In this document: piece by piece, positions 16,416 to 24,241 of the stretch
How the letters are laid out: each line of letters starts with the position of its first letter
Position numbering within the stretch: the first letter of the stretch is position 1
DNA from: Longimicrobium sp.
GTDB lineage: Bacteria; Gemmatimonadota; Gemmatimonadetes; Longimicrobiales; Longimicrobiaceae
Direction of reading: 5' to 3'
DNA length: 64,000 nt
Assembly: GCA_036377595.1 (NCBI GenBank)
Contig: DASUYB010000150.1
Coordinates: forward strand, 19,040 to 83,039
Notes under the pieces: model-generated
Seen by the model: only the letters and a program-made list of their open reading frames with translations
Told to the model about the DNA's origin: nothing
Database searches by the model: none
Translations under genes and position numbers: made by a program

Positions 16416-16553
16416 TCAGCACCAGGCCGTCAGCGGATCGCAGATGTGCGGACGGGTGGCGTCGGCGGCGGGGACCGCGCGCTCGCCGCGCATCTCCGCC
16501 GCGGCGAAGGACTGCACGCGCAGCGTCTCGACGTTCAGCGCCAGCTTCTTCAT
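16416..16553 (-). CDS. pinensin-like lanthipeptide (RiPP) precursor, short
   Basis: A 45-residue peptide: leader MKKLALNVETLRVQSF, then AAAEMRGERAVPAADATRP and a C-terminal core ending HICDPLTAWC. The leader pattern MKKLxLxVxxLxVxSF is shared with the next ORF (MAKMKLDVDALQVESF) and with pinensin-family precursors of Bacteroidota and Gemmatimonadota. The core has two Cys and two or three Thr suitable for dehydration and lanthionine formation. It has a strong Shine-Dalgarno (GAGGTGATCAG before the ATG). No LanB/LanC or protease gene lies in the window, so maturation would have to be supplied in trans. Confidence 0.68.
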   Translation of the reverse strand: MKKLALNVETLRVQSFAAAEMRGERAVPAADATRPHICDPLTAWC

Positions 16554-16591
16554 CTGATCACCTCGACGTTGGAGTTGGATGCGATGCGTCC

Positions 16592-16849
16592 TCAGCCGCC
16601 GACGATCACGCCGGCGACGACCGGCTGGTCCACCGCGTAGCACTCGCCCAAGCAGCTGTAGTGGCAGAGCGTGCGCGCGGTGCAGTCGGCCCCCTGGCAG
16701 GTCTTCCAGTCGGTCACGGTGATGAAGGCCGCCTCGCAGTCACCCGTGTCGCCCGAGCGCGCGTGCACGGTCCCGCGCGGCGAGCCGGACGACGCGGTGT
16801 TGAACGACTCCACCTGCAGCGCGTCGACGTCGAGCTTCATCTTGGCCAT
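16592..16849 (-). CDS. pinensin-like lanthipeptide (RiPP) precursor, Cys-rich
   Basis: An 85-residue peptide with leader MAKMKLDVDALQVESFNTA and a Ser/Thr/Cys-rich core: GDTGDCEAAFITV, DWKTCQGADCTARTLCHY and SCLGECYAVDQPVVAG (six Cys). The start at 16849 has GGGAGGTGGGC upstream. It lies 38 bp before the second precursor on the same strand, so both may share the promoter at 16931-16959. The family assignment rests on the leader and Cys/Thr-rich core. An uncharacterised Cys-rich exported peptide is the alternative. Confidence 0.7.
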   Translation of the reverse strand: MAKMKLDVDALQVESFNTASSGSPRGTVHARSGDTGDCEAAFITVTDWKTCQGADCTARTLCHYSCLGECYAVDQPVVAGVIVGG

Positions 16850-16930
16850 GCCCACCTCCCGGGGTGTGGGGGAACACGCACCCCGACGGGGCGGGCACCG
16901 GTGCGGCTCGTCCGTGCGGGGGCTCGACCC

Positions 16931-16959
16931 ACGATGCGGGCAGACGATTCCGATGTCAA
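16931..16959 (-). promoter_or_regulatory. sigma-70-like promoter upstream of the lanthipeptide precursors
   Basis: On the minus strand, TTGACA (16954-16959) is followed after 17 bp by CATCGT (16931-16936). The -35 is perfect and the -10 weak. It lies about 80 bp upstream of the first precursor start, consistent with its promoter. Inferred from sequence only. Confidence 0.4.
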
Positions 16960-17039
16960 CGAAAGCGTCCGAAGATGGGAGGGGATGGAACGCAAGGGCC
17001 GAAACGTCGCGCTACCCGGACTGCCAGCGGAGAACGGAG

Positions 17040-17170
17040 ATGTCATTCCGAAGGCGCCGCACCGCCCTGTCCTTCCCTGCCGATCCGTGGCGCCTGAGGA
17101 ATCTGTGGCCGGCTCCCGAGCCACAGGCCGCCCATCGCTCGGACGCATGCCGTGGATTCCTCGGGCACCA
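17040..17170. repeat. dispersed repeat, 'TGTCATTCCGAAGGCGC...GGAATCTGTGGC' family (non-coding 16850-17382)
   Basis: TGTCATTCCGAAGGCGCCGC, TGGCGCCTGAGGAATCTGTGGC and CGCTCGGACGCATGCCGTGGATTCCTCGGGC recur at 23759-23892, where the internal inverted repeat is intact. Apart from this repeat and the VOC remnant that follows it, the gap contains no gene. Confidence 0.65.
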
Positions 17171-17174
17171 CCTC

Positions 17175-17258
17175 TCACCGCACCGGCTGCCCCATCCCCA
17201 GGAGATTGCCCTCGCTGTCCCTGAACCACGCCCGGGTGATGATCTCTCGCTCGGCCAG
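17175..17258 (-). pseudogene. remnant of a VOC/glyoxalase-family gene (C-terminal end only)
   Basis: The frame before the stop at 17175 reads LAEREIITRAWFRDSEGNLL and then GMGQPVR, which matches the last beta strand of vicinal-oxygen-chelate proteins (..FrDPeGNllgl.q). Upstream in this frame the sequence loses all similarity, so the N-terminal domain is gone. The remnant abuts a dispersed repeat at 17040-17170. Confidence 0.5.
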
Positions 17259-17382
17259 CCGTGCTCCGGTCGAACGTCGACCGCACCGTTGCGCTCTCCC
17301 TCCTTCTCCCGCCTGCCGGTACGAAGGCTGCCAGCTGCCGTAAGCACCGCCAGCACGACTGCGATTACATCCACGGTGGCTC

Positions 17383-18219
17383 ATGAAACGGCACTTCATC
17401 ATAGTTCCCGGGCCCGACGGCCAGCCCGAGCTTCACCCGATGAAGCGTTGGCTGCACGCGCATCGCGCCGAGCTCCCCCCTGATTTCCCTCCTGATGGCA
17501 CGTCGCACCAGCTCCGCGGAGCGCTTCGCCGGCTCGGCTGGATCGTGCGCGAAGGCGAGGAGGACGTGCGCGTCTACCGGCCGGGAGACCAGGCCGCCGC
17601 GCAAGCCGCCACGCCATTGCCGGCCACCACCCGCCAGAAAGCGGCGACGGCCCTCACGGGTGAGCGCACGTGGGTACGCGGACTCGTGCCGCAACTTCAG
17701 GCGGCACTCGGCGAGGCCGATCCCGCGCTGGAGGTCCGTGAGGGGTATCGGCTGCCGTACACGCGCCAGATCGTGAGCTACTACGGGGCGGAGCCGCACC
17801 ACCAGACCGACATGCGCTACGAGACCGATCTCCTGATCGTGGAGCGGCTCTCCGGCGCATGGATTCCGCGCGTGGTCGTCGAGGCCAAGCTGGGCTCCGT
17901 CACCACGCACGACGCCATCACCTACAGCCAGAAGGCGGCCACCCACAAGCACGTGCATCCGTACCTCCGTTACGGGATCTTCCTCGGCCGGCGTGCTCAC
18001 CACCCCCTCCCCGGCAGGCTCTTCCGCCACGGCACGCATTTCGACTTCATGCTGTCGTGGACGGGACTTGAGCCCAGCGCGGAGGAGTTCGAGCAGTTCA
18101 GAACCCTGTTGCTGGAAGAAGTCGATGCATCGCGCCTACTCCAGGACTTGATGTTCAACACCCGGAGGCGGGCTCGCGCGCGCTTCTCGTTTCTGCGGCG
18201 GCCCCTCGTCGTCCAGTAA
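17383..18219 (+). CDS. PD-(D/E)XK nuclease-like protein, solitary
   Basis: 278 residues. The middle reads MRYETDLLIVERLSGAWIPR followed by VVVEAKLGSVTTHDAITYSQKAATHKHVHPYLRYGIFLG. The D-x(n)-E-x-K arrangement (ETDLL ... VEAKLG) and a following Gln/Lys-rich helix fit the restriction-endonuclease-like core. An N-terminal domain (about 1-95) with GTSHQLRGALRRLGWIVREGEEDVRVYRP resembles a small DNA-binding or wedge module but is not recognised. No methyltransferase or specificity subunit is adjacent, so a complete restriction-modification system is unlikely here. A Type II-like remnant, a defence nuclease or a repair factor are all possible. Confidence 0.6.
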   Translation: MKRHFIIVPGPDGQPELHPMKRWLHAHRAELPPDFPPDGTSHQLRGALRRLGWIVREGEEDVRVYRPGDQAAAQAATPLPATTRQKAATALTGERTWVRGLVPQLQAALGEADPALEVREGYRLPYTRQIVSYYGAEPHHQTDMRYETDLLIVERLSGAWIPRVVVEAKLGSVTTHDAITYSQKAATHKHVHPYLRYGIFLGRRAHHPLPGRLFRHGTHFDFMLSWTGLEPSAEEFEQFRTLLLEEVDASRLLQDLMFNTRRRARARFSFLRRPLVVQ

Positions 18220-18282
18220 AGACCACGGCCGTCCGCGCGAGTGCGAACGGCCGTCTCGTCGAGGGTGCCAGCGCGCAGGCTC

Positions 18283-19935
18283 CTACGGCCCGTCCTCCTC
18301 GGCCGGCTTCTCGCGGGCGGCGCGGGCGGCGGACGGGGTGCGGCTGACCAGCGCGTGGAGGAGCTGCTCGTCCGACTCGTAGAGATCGCGCCGGAACTGC
18401 ACCGCGCCCGCATCGTCCACCCACGCGGTGCGGTAGAAGATGTAGACGGGGATCGGCGCGGCCAGCGCCACGCCGCGCTCCTTCTCCCGCCCGGCCACCG
18501 CCTCCACCGAATCGCGCGACCACCCGTTCCGCGCCAGCGCCCACATCGCCAGCTCGAGCGGCTTCTCCACCCGCACGCACCCGTGGCTGAACGCGCGCTC
18601 GTCGCGCTGGAAGAGCGACGGCGACGACGTGTCGTGCAGGTACACGTTGTAGGGGTTGGGGAAGAGGAACTTCACCTCGCCCAGCGGGTTGCGCGCGCCC
18701 GGCACCTGCCGGTAGCGCACGCCCGCGCCGTCGCGCACCGCCTCGATCCCCTCGCGCGCGAAGTACGACGGGTCGCGCCGCTGCCGCGGCAGCACCTCTC
18801 TGGCCAGGATGCTCGGGGGGATGTTCCAGTAGGGGTTGAAGACGACGGTGGTCATCGCCGCGCCGAAGATGGGCGTGCGCCAGTCGTCCTTCCCCGCGAT
18901 CACCCGGCTCTCCAGCGCCACCTCCCCGTCCTCGATCGCGCGCAGCTCGAACGCGGGGATGAAGACCGCCACGAAGCGGTCGCCCAGCGCGGCGGGGAGC
19001 CAGCGCTCGCGCTCCAGCGACGCGCGCAGCTGCTCGACGCGCTTCTCGGCGGCGACGTTCAGCGCCGCGCGCGTCGCGGGCCCCACCACGCCGTCGTCGC
19101 TGTAGCCGAAGCGGCGCTGGAAACCCTTCACCACCTCCACCATCGCGCTGTCGTAGGTCACCACGCCCGCGTCGCCGGGGACCGCCGCTTCGGCCGCCAG
19201 CCGCGCGCGCAGCACGCCGATCTCGTCGCCCTCGTCGCCCGGGTGCAGCGTGCGGGTGGAGAGCGATGGCCATCCCCCCTGCTGCACCACCTGGCGATAC
19301 CGCGCCAGCGCCTGCCGCAGCCGCCCGTACTGCGCCGTCTGCGGCCGTTGCGCCACCAGCGCGCCGGCGATGCGCCCGCTGCGCAGCGCCTGCGCGAGAG
19401 CCGCCGGCAGGTCGGCGTCGCGCCCGGGCGTGGTCCATGCGGGGTGGACGGCGCGCGGCGGCACGCGCCCGGCCACCAGGTCGTGCCCGATGGAGAGGAA
19501 CGCGTCCGTGAGCAGCAGGTCCAGCTCGGCGCGGTCCTCCGGCGACAGCCGCCGCCGCCGCTCGTCGAGGAGGCGGCGGAGCGGGCGGGCATGGTAGTCG
19601 TCCGGCTCCAGCCCGTCGGAGGTGATCCCGTCCACGAACGCCGCCATCGCCCCCGCCACGGGGAGCGCCGCGGTCGGCGCGCTCCACGCCGGGCGGTACG
19701 CCGCCGACGCGTAGAACTGCCGGACGGCGGCGGGCGAATGCAGCTCCTCGCCGCCCGCGGAGAGCGTCCCCTGCCGCTCGACGCGCGCGCGGATCAGCAC
19801 GCCCGCCGTGTCTCCCTGCGCGCGCGCCTCCCCGCCCCCGCCCACCATCGCGGCGATCACGAGCAGGGCGGCGGCGATGCGGCGCGCGCATCGCGCGTCG
19901 GCGGCGCTGCGTGTACCGGCTACGGTGTGGCTCAT
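18283..19935 (-). CDS. L,D-transpeptidase of the YcbB (LdtD) type
   Basis: 550 residues. The N-terminal signal peptide is RRIAAALLVIAAMVGGGGEARAQ. A scaffold domain and a peptidoglycan-binding segment (VEVVKGFQRRFGYSDDGVVGPATRAALN) precede the YkuD catalytic domain, with HDTSSPSLFQRDERAFSHGCVRVEKPLELA. SHGCVRV holds catalytic Cys453. LdtD-type enzymes form 3-3 mDAP crosslinks in peptidoglycan in the periplasm. The ATG at 19935 is chosen because the signal peptide follows; in-frame codons upstream to 20130 give an unlikely extension. Its 5' region (19936-20256) is shared with the divergent DoxX gene; no further gene is seen there. Confidence 0.9.
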   Translation of the reverse strand: MSHTVAGTRSAADARCARRIAAALLVIAAMVGGGGEARAQGDTAGVLIRARVERQGTLSAGGEELHSPAAVRQFYASAAYRPAWSAPTAALPVAGAMAAFVDGITSDGLEPDDYHARPLRRLLDERRRRLSPEDRAELDLLLTDAFLSIGHDLVAGRVPPRAVHPAWTTPGRDADLPAALAQALRSGRIAGALVAQRPQTAQYGRLRQALARYRQVVQQGGWPSLSTRTLHPGDEGDEIGVLRARLAAEAAVPGDAGVVTYDSAMVEVVKGFQRRFGYSDDGVVGPATRAALNVAAEKRVEQLRASLERERWLPAALGDRFVAVFIPAFELRAIEDGEVALESRVIAGKDDWRTPIFGAAMTTVVFNPYWNIPPSILAREVLPRQRRDPSYFAREGIEAVRDGAGVRYRQVPGARNPLGEVKFLFPNPYNVYLHDTSSPSLFQRDERAFSHGCVRVEKPLELAMWALARNGWSRDSVEAVAGREKERGVALAAPIPVYIFYRTAWVDDAGAVQFRRDLYESDEQLLHALVSRTPSAARAAREKPAEEDGP

Positions 19936-20256
19936 CGTCTCGGTGGGTGGATGGGGCGGCGGGGCGGGATGGGCAGCGGGTCCTCTCCCGATCAGCCCTC
20001 TGGAAGGATGCTCACGGGGTCGCCGCATGGCTGTGGGGGGATCGCTGCAGCCGCTGTCGGCAAGGAAATGTACGACAAAGGGGGAGATGGGAAAAAGCCG
20101 CGCCGATCCGCCTCTCGCCCCATTGGACAAAATGGTACGTCGGGGGATGTCGATCCGTCCGAAACTCGTTCGTCGCCCCTGTAGAAGTCGGGGAGACGGG
20201 CACCGGTCACGACGACCGGACCGCCGGCCGAGAACCCAGGGAACGGAGAGACGACG

Positions 20257-20700
20257 ATGTCGACGATGACGCTGACCCGGCGCGAGCGGAAGATAAACGC
20301 GATCCTGTGGACGGTGCAGGTGCTGCTGGCGGCGCTCTTCCTGTTCGCCGGCGGGATGAAGCTGGTGGCGCCCCCCGAGATGCTGAAGGGCCCGGGGATC
20401 CAGTTCCCGCTGGAGTTCCTCCGCTTCATCGGCGTGTGCGAGTTCGCAGGCGGGCTCGGGCTGATCCTTCCCGGCCTGCTGCGCATCCGCACCGGCCTGA
20501 CGCCGCTGGCCGCCGCGGGGCTGGTGATCATCATGATCGGCGCGGTGTCCACCACGCTGATCGGCGGGCTGGGCGCGGCGGGCGCGACCGTCCCGTTCGT
20601 CACCGGCGTCCTGGCCGCCTCGGTGGCGTACGGCCGCACGCGCCGGGTGCCGCTGCGCACCTCGCCGCGCCGCCGCCTGGCCCTCCAGCCGGCCGCCTGA
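20257..20700 (+). CDS. DoxX-like family membrane protein
   Basis: A 147-residue protein with four hydrophobic helices: ILWTVQVLLAALFLFAGGMKLV, FLRFIGVCEFAGGLGLILPGLL, LTPLAAAGLVIIMIGAVSTTLI and AGATVPFVTGVLAASVAYG, followed by an Arg-rich tail. FAGGMKL and GVCEFAGGLGLILP are DoxX/DoxX-like signatures. Members sit in the inner membrane and are linked to quinone-coupled or redox functions in a few cases; the role here is not inferable. Good Shine-Dalgarno (ACGGAGAGACGACG before the ATG). Confidence 0.85.
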   Translation: MSTMTLTRRERKINAILWTVQVLLAALFLFAGGMKLVAPPEMLKGPGIQFPLEFLRFIGVCEFAGGLGLILPGLLRIRTGLTPLAAAGLVIIMIGAVSTTLIGGLGAAGATVPFVTGVLAASVAYGRTRRVPLRTSPRRRLALQPAA

Positions 20701-20715
20701 TCTCCCGGATCTGCA

Positions 20716-20815
20716 AAACAGACAGGCTCACGCAAAGTCAGCAGGGTCAGCAGAGAGACCAGCGTCAGTTCTCTGCTGACCCTGCTTGCCTTGGCCTTTG
20801 CGCTCGGAATTCTGT
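20716..20815. repeat. dispersed inverted repeat, 'CACGCAGAGTCAGCAGGGTCAGCAGAG' family
   Basis: The left arm AAACAGACAGGCTCACGCAA, then GTCAGCAGGGTCAGCAGAG, pairs imperfectly with CTCTGCTGACCCTGCTT and AATTCTGT. Better copies are at 22401-22495 and 63878-63978. It follows the DoxX gene and could terminate it. Confidence 0.65.
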
Positions 20816-20947
20816 CGCCCAACTGCCGCACGCCCCGATGGTCGCGCGATGTTGACGCGCCCAGCCGGAGGCGTGGGAGAACACAAGCGTTCGTCTGAAT
20901 ACGTGGGCGATCTGGCAGATGAATCCAAGAAAAAATTGAATTCCGAA

Positions 20948-20976
20948 TTGCAGCAGGAGGCGTTCGTGCGTATATT
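20948..20976 (+). promoter_or_regulatory. sigma-70-like promoter of the lower-GC lipoprotein operon
   Basis: TTGCAG (20948-20953), a 17-bp spacer, then TATATT (20971-20976) lie about 50 bp upstream of the ATG at 21026, in a locally AT-rich stretch. The spacing is ideal and both hexamers are near consensus. Confidence 0.6.
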
Positions 20977-21025
20977 AATCGCCCCTTTAGAGAAGATCTA
21001 TACAACCGCGCGCGAGGCCGTCACA

Positions 21026-21946
21026 ATGCGCATCTCACGGAAGATCATCCTCCTCGCCACCCTCTCGGCGGCTCTCGCCGCCTGCTCGGACACGACGCCG
21101 AACCCGGTTACACCACAATCGCAAGTCATGAGGCGCCCGAGCTTTACGCACTCGGATGCAGGACGGACAGCCTATACATACATCGAGGTGAAGAAAAACG
21201 GCCGGGCGAAGTTGTACCGGGTGAAGATCAAGAGGGGCACAAGATCGATCGAGTTCGAAACGGTCGCTGAGGAGACGAACACGACCAGTTCCGTGGGATC
21301 GACCTGCGATGACCCCACTCTGCCTGGCTGTGAGACCAACCCGGAAGATCCAAGTGGGAGCACCGGCATCATTACAGGCGAACTGGATATTGATGGCATT
21401 GTCACGGACACGGTCGATACAGGCCTGCCATGGAATCCGTCTTATAGCAGTGCCGGTTGGGATGGGACAGGATTCCACTGTAAGAGCACGATCGACGGTA
21501 TGCATTTCAACTGGAAAAATCACTATTTCGAAACCGAAGGCGAAAGTCAGTACATGGGCAGGATTCCTTCCAGCATCGCTGGCGTAGTCAAAGGCCGCTA
21601 CTCGTTGCCGAACGGGCCATGGCTCTCAACGGATGGCCGGGCGCGGATCTGGTCCGGCACCGTCGATGCGAACTGTTATTTTGAGTATGCCCAGTCCGGG
21701 TTTTTCCTCATCGAAGCTGGTTTCATTGTCGTGTACAGGTTCAACGGCGATTATGAGGAGCTCGGCAGCGATGCGACCTTCGCCTCGCACGAGGGCGGCT
21801 CGGAATACGGTGGAGAGGTCTACCACAGCCTCGACGCGCTCCGATCTGGTGACCCGGCAGCGTATGCGGTTGTGAGATCGTATCTGGATACCGGTAACTG
21901 CACGGAAGGTTGGGTCATTGTCATCGACGGAGTGCGAGTATGCTGA
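21026..21946 (+). CDS. putative lipoprotein of unknown function, lower-GC region
   Basis: 306 residues. The N-terminus MRISRKIILLATLSAALAAC is a lipoprotein signal with lipobox LAAC. The mature part includes TAYTYIEVKKNGRAKLYRVKIK, two short Cys pairs (STCDDPTLPGCETNP, CKSTIDGMHFNWKNHYFETEG) and a Trp/Tyr-rich beta-type C-terminus with CTEGWVIVIDGVRVC, so disulfides are likely. Base composition is clearly lower in GC than in surrounding genes (also 20,900-22,360), suggesting recent acquisition. ATGCTGA overlaps the next gene's start. No family recognised. Confidence 0.7.
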   Translation: MRISRKIILLATLSAALAACSDTTPNPVTPQSQVMRRPSFTHSDAGRTAYTYIEVKKNGRAKLYRVKIKRGTRSIEFETVAEETNTTSSVGSTCDDPTLPGCETNPEDPSGSTGIITGELDIDGIVTDTVDTGLPWNPSYSSAGWDGTGFHCKSTIDGMHFNWKNHYFETEGESQYMGRIPSSIAGVVKGRYSLPNGPWLSTDGRARIWSGTVDANCYFEYAQSGFFLIEAGFIVVYRFNGDYEELGSDATFASHEGGSEYGGEVYHSLDALRSGDPAAYAVVRSYLDTGNCTEGWVIVIDGVRVC

Positions 21947-22356
21947 CACTCGCGGCTTGCTTCGCATGCGTCGTGGCGCTGGACACGACTCCCAGGCCAG
22001 CGCTGCGGATCTCGCCCACTGACCCGAAAGAGGACACGGCCACCGTGGCGGATACGCTGCCTTCCGGGAATCGATTCAGCCTCCCGTTTACGCGAGAGGA
22101 GTTCAAGCGTTCGCTACAGTTCATGATGACCGCGGATGAGGCCGAGGTTCGCACCCGCATCCTGTATGAGCCTGACCGCGAAGCGATCGGGATCTGGATC
22201 GCAGACCTGAACCTCCTCCTGCTCGCTGCGCTCAGCGACGACGTGGCACAGCGGGTAATCGCGTATCGTCCTGAACTGCGAGACGCTGTGCTGCGGGTGA
22301 GAGAGAATCCAGAGGCGTTTACAGCGGCTTTCCGAAGAAACCCGCCATCGCCGTAA
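21940..22356 (+). CDS. small exported protein coupled to the lipoprotein at 21026, unknown
   Basis: 138 residues. It begins MLTLAACFACVVALDTTPRP, a short hydrophobic export-type segment (LAAC could be a lipobox). The rest is soluble and helical: FTREEFKRSLQFMMTADEAEVRTRIL, IGIWIADLNLLLLAALSDDVAQRVIAYRPELRDAVLRVREN. Its ATG overlaps the stop of the upstream lipoprotein gene (ATGCTGA), so the pair is translationally coupled and probably works together. No family recognised. Confidence 0.65.
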   Translation: MLTLAACFACVVALDTTPRPALRISPTDPKEDTATVADTLPSGNRFSLPFTREEFKRSLQFMMTADEAEVRTRILYEPDREAIGIWIADLNLLLLAALSDDVAQRVIAYRPELRDAVLRVRENPEAFTAAFRRNPPSP

Positions 22357-22400
22357 ATCGGAGGCATATGGCCGCACCGTCACCTGGCGCTCCAGATCGA

Positions 22401-22495
22401 AAAACAGACAGGGTCACGCAGAGTCAGCAGGGTCAGCAGAGAACCGCTTCAGTTTCTCTGCTGACCCTGCTGACTCTGCGTGAGCCGAATTCTCT
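22401..22495. repeat. long inverted repeat, 'CAGAGTCAGCAGGGTCAGCAGAG' family (best copy)
   Basis: GGGTCACGCAGAGTCAGCAG and GGTCAGCAGAGAA pair nearly perfectly over about 30 bp with TTCTCTGCTGACCCTGCTGA and CTCTGCGTGAGCC, with a 10-12 nt loop. The ends read AAAACAGA and GAATTCTC. It lies between convergent genes and is a likely bidirectional terminator or a MITE-like element. Confidence 0.7.
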
Positions 22496-22502
22496 TACGT
22501 AC

Positions 22503-22766
22503 TTATCCCACCACGCCGGGGACGTGGACCACGGCGGGGCCGGAGGTGTGATGCGCGCCGCCGTTGATCCGCAGCACCAGCGTGGCCGTGCCGTTGGGCC
22601 GCAGCTCGTCGACGCCGGTGGACACGTTCGCGCGCACGTCCATCCCCCGCTCCACCGACACCTCGAACGCCGTGGCCGGATCCAGCAGCCAGTCGCGCAC
22701 CTGGGCGCAGAGGGCGTCGGCGGCCAGCCGCCGCTGCTCGGGCGATAGCGCACTGGGATCGATCAT
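22503..22766 (-). CDS. hypothetical protein, 87 aa
   Basis: A small soluble protein starting MIDPSALSPEQRRLAADALC. Residues FEVSVERGMDVRANVSTGVDELRPNGTATLVLRINGGAHHTSGPAVVHVPG look like beta strands. It has an excellent Shine-Dalgarno (CGGAGGCAACCGCG before the ATG). It is divergent from the CsgG-like gene at 22993, with the 18-bp palindrome at 22859-22876 between them. Function unknown. Confidence 0.65.
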   Translation of the reverse strand: MIDPSALSPEQRRLAADALCAQVRDWLLDPATAFEVSVERGMDVRANVSTGVDELRPNGTATLVLRINGGAHHTSGPAVVHVPGVVG

Positions 22767-22858
22767 CGCGGTTGCCTCCGGGCTGCGGCTCCCTCTCCAC
22801 CCTCTCCGCCCCGCACCACCGCAAGCTCCGTTCGCGCCCACCGCCGGGTGACGCGCCA

Positions 22859-22876
22859 ATGGGCAGAAGTGCCCAT
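22859..22876. promoter_or_regulatory. 18-bp palindrome ATGGGCA-GAAG-TGCCCAT, copy 1 of 4
   Basis: A perfect 7-bp inverted repeat with a 4-bp centre, located between the divergent 87-aa gene and the CsgG-like gene. Copies at 33359, 41356 and 63823 all lie upstream of T6SS-locus genes. It is a candidate operator for a dimeric regulator. Confidence 0.6.
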
Positions 22877-22992
22877 GCGTCCGCCTCCCCGACGGGGCAT
22901 CGTGGAGGGCCGCGCACTCGCGCGGCTGCCCGCGCGCGCCCATCTCCCGCGGCGCGCTGGATCCCGCCCCTTCGATCGCGACAGGCCTCCTC

Positions 22993-23721
22993 ATGCTGCA
23001 CACCTTCATCGCGCTCACGCTGGCCGCTTCGGTGCCGGCGCCGCCGTCCCGCATCCCCATCTCCCATCATCCCGTACTCGACACCACCGACACGCGGCCG
23101 GGGGTGGCGGTGCTGCCGTTCTTCAACGGCGGCTCACTCGGCGGGAGGACGCAGGAGGACCTGTCGGCGCTGGAGGTGGGGGTGCAGCAGATGCTGATGA
23201 CCGAGCTGGAGCAGAACTCGGCGCTGCGCATCGTGGACCGCGCCGTGCTGCGGCAGATCCTGGAGGAGCAGAACCTGGCCACCGCCGGCCGCGTGGATGC
23301 GGCCACGGCCGCGCGGGTGGGGAGGCTGGTAGGCGCGCGCTACGTGATCAAGGGCTCGTTCATGAACCTGGACGGCCAGTTCCGGCTGGACGGTCACGTG
23401 GTGGACACGGAGACGAGCGAGCTGGTGAAGGCGCAGCAGGTGTACGGCCGCCGGCGCGACCTCTTCCATCTGCTGGTGGACCTGGCGGGGATGATCACGC
23501 GCGACGTGCGCCTCCCGCCGCTGCCGCGCGACGTCGCCACCGCGCGGGCGCGGCTCTACGTGCCCAACGAGGCCGCGCTGAAGTACTCGCAGGCGCTGCG
23601 GCTGGCGGAGAGCGGCCGCAACCGCGAGGCGATGGAGCTCTATCGCGAGATCGTGCGGCGCTTCCCGGACTACACGCCGGCGGGCGTCAGGCTGCAGCAG
23701 TTGGAGAGCGCCGCGCGGTGA
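22993..23721 (+). CDS. CsgG/FlgO-like protein with C-terminal TPR-like helix pair
   Basis: 242 residues. After an N-terminal hydrophobic segment (MLHTFIALTLAASVPAP) the core reads GVAVLPFFNGGS, LEVGVQQMLMTELEQNSALRIVDRAVLRQILEEQNLAT, VGRLVGARYVIKGSFMNLDGQFRLDGHVVDTETSE. That is the CsgG/FlgO-type alpha/beta domain. The end (ALKYSQALRLAESGRNREAMELYREIVRRFPDYTPA) is a TPR-type helix pair. CsgG-fold proteins form or regulate outer-membrane export assemblies, but many stand-alone members are uncharacterised. A larger relative is at 39899 in the T6SS locus, and both have the 18-bp palindrome upstream. Confidence 0.75.
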   Translation: MLHTFIALTLAASVPAPPSRIPISHHPVLDTTDTRPGVAVLPFFNGGSLGGRTQEDLSALEVGVQQMLMTELEQNSALRIVDRAVLRQILEEQNLATAGRVDAATAARVGRLVGARYVIKGSFMNLDGQFRLDGHVVDTETSELVKAQQVYGRRRDLFHLLVDLAGMITRDVRLPPLPRDVATARARLYVPNEAALKYSQALRLAESGRNREAMELYREIVRRFPDYTPAGVRLQQLESAAR

Positions 23722-23758
23722 TCCAGGATCTCCGGATCAACTGTGCATCAGAAGAAGG

Positions 23759-23892
23759 AGTGTCATTCCGAAGGCGCTGCGCCGTCCTGTGCTCCATGCC
23801 GTATTCGTGGCGCCTGAGGAATCTGTGGCATGCGTCCGAGCGAAAGGCGGCCTTTCGCTCGGACGCATGCCACAGATTCCTCGGGCGCCGCC
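23759..23892. repeat. dispersed inverted repeat, 'CATTCCGAAGGCGC...GGAATCTGTGGCATGCGTCCGAGCG' family
   Basis: GAGGAATCTGTGGCATGCGT, then CCGAGCGAAAGG, pairs perfectly with CCTTTCGCTCGG and ACGCATGCCACAGATTCCTC. The flank TGTCATTCCGAAGGCGCTGC is shared with 17040-17170. Most of the non-coding gap 23722-24241 is made of this element and the one at 24078. Confidence 0.7.
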
Positions 23893-24077
23893 CGGCATCA
23901 GCGCGGTTGAAGGTTCGGAGCAGCGGCGCCACTGAATAGAAAATAAATCGCCGAAGCCGTTGCGGTGCAGGCGATTATAATTTTCATCCTCCGTGGTCGC
24001 GCGCAGCGCGGTGTATGACTCGGAATGACATCCGATCAGAATGCACGATCAATGGGTGGCAGCCGGTATGGTACCAG

Positions 24078-24205
24078 GCGCGGGGTGAAGGATTGGTGCG
24101 TCCCGCCGAATCTCGTGCTGCCGCGATGATAGATCCTTCGGCCTGCAACCGCTTGCTCGGACGCTGATTACGGTCTGGCCGGCCTCAGGATGACGTCAGC
24201 GCGGG
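24078..24205. repeat. dispersed repeat, 'GATCCTTCGGCCTGCAA...GGCCTCAGGATGACGTCAG' family
   Basis: Nearly identical over about 120 bp to 37585-37705: GGTGAAG, ATTGGTGCGTCC, CGAATCTCGTGCTG, GATAGATCCTTCGGCCTGCA, GACGCTGATTACGGTCTGGC. The 3' half matches part of the element at 8063. Confidence 0.7.
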
Positions 24206-24241
24206 ACTGGGTCCAGGGGGAACCGACCCGATCCGCCCCCC

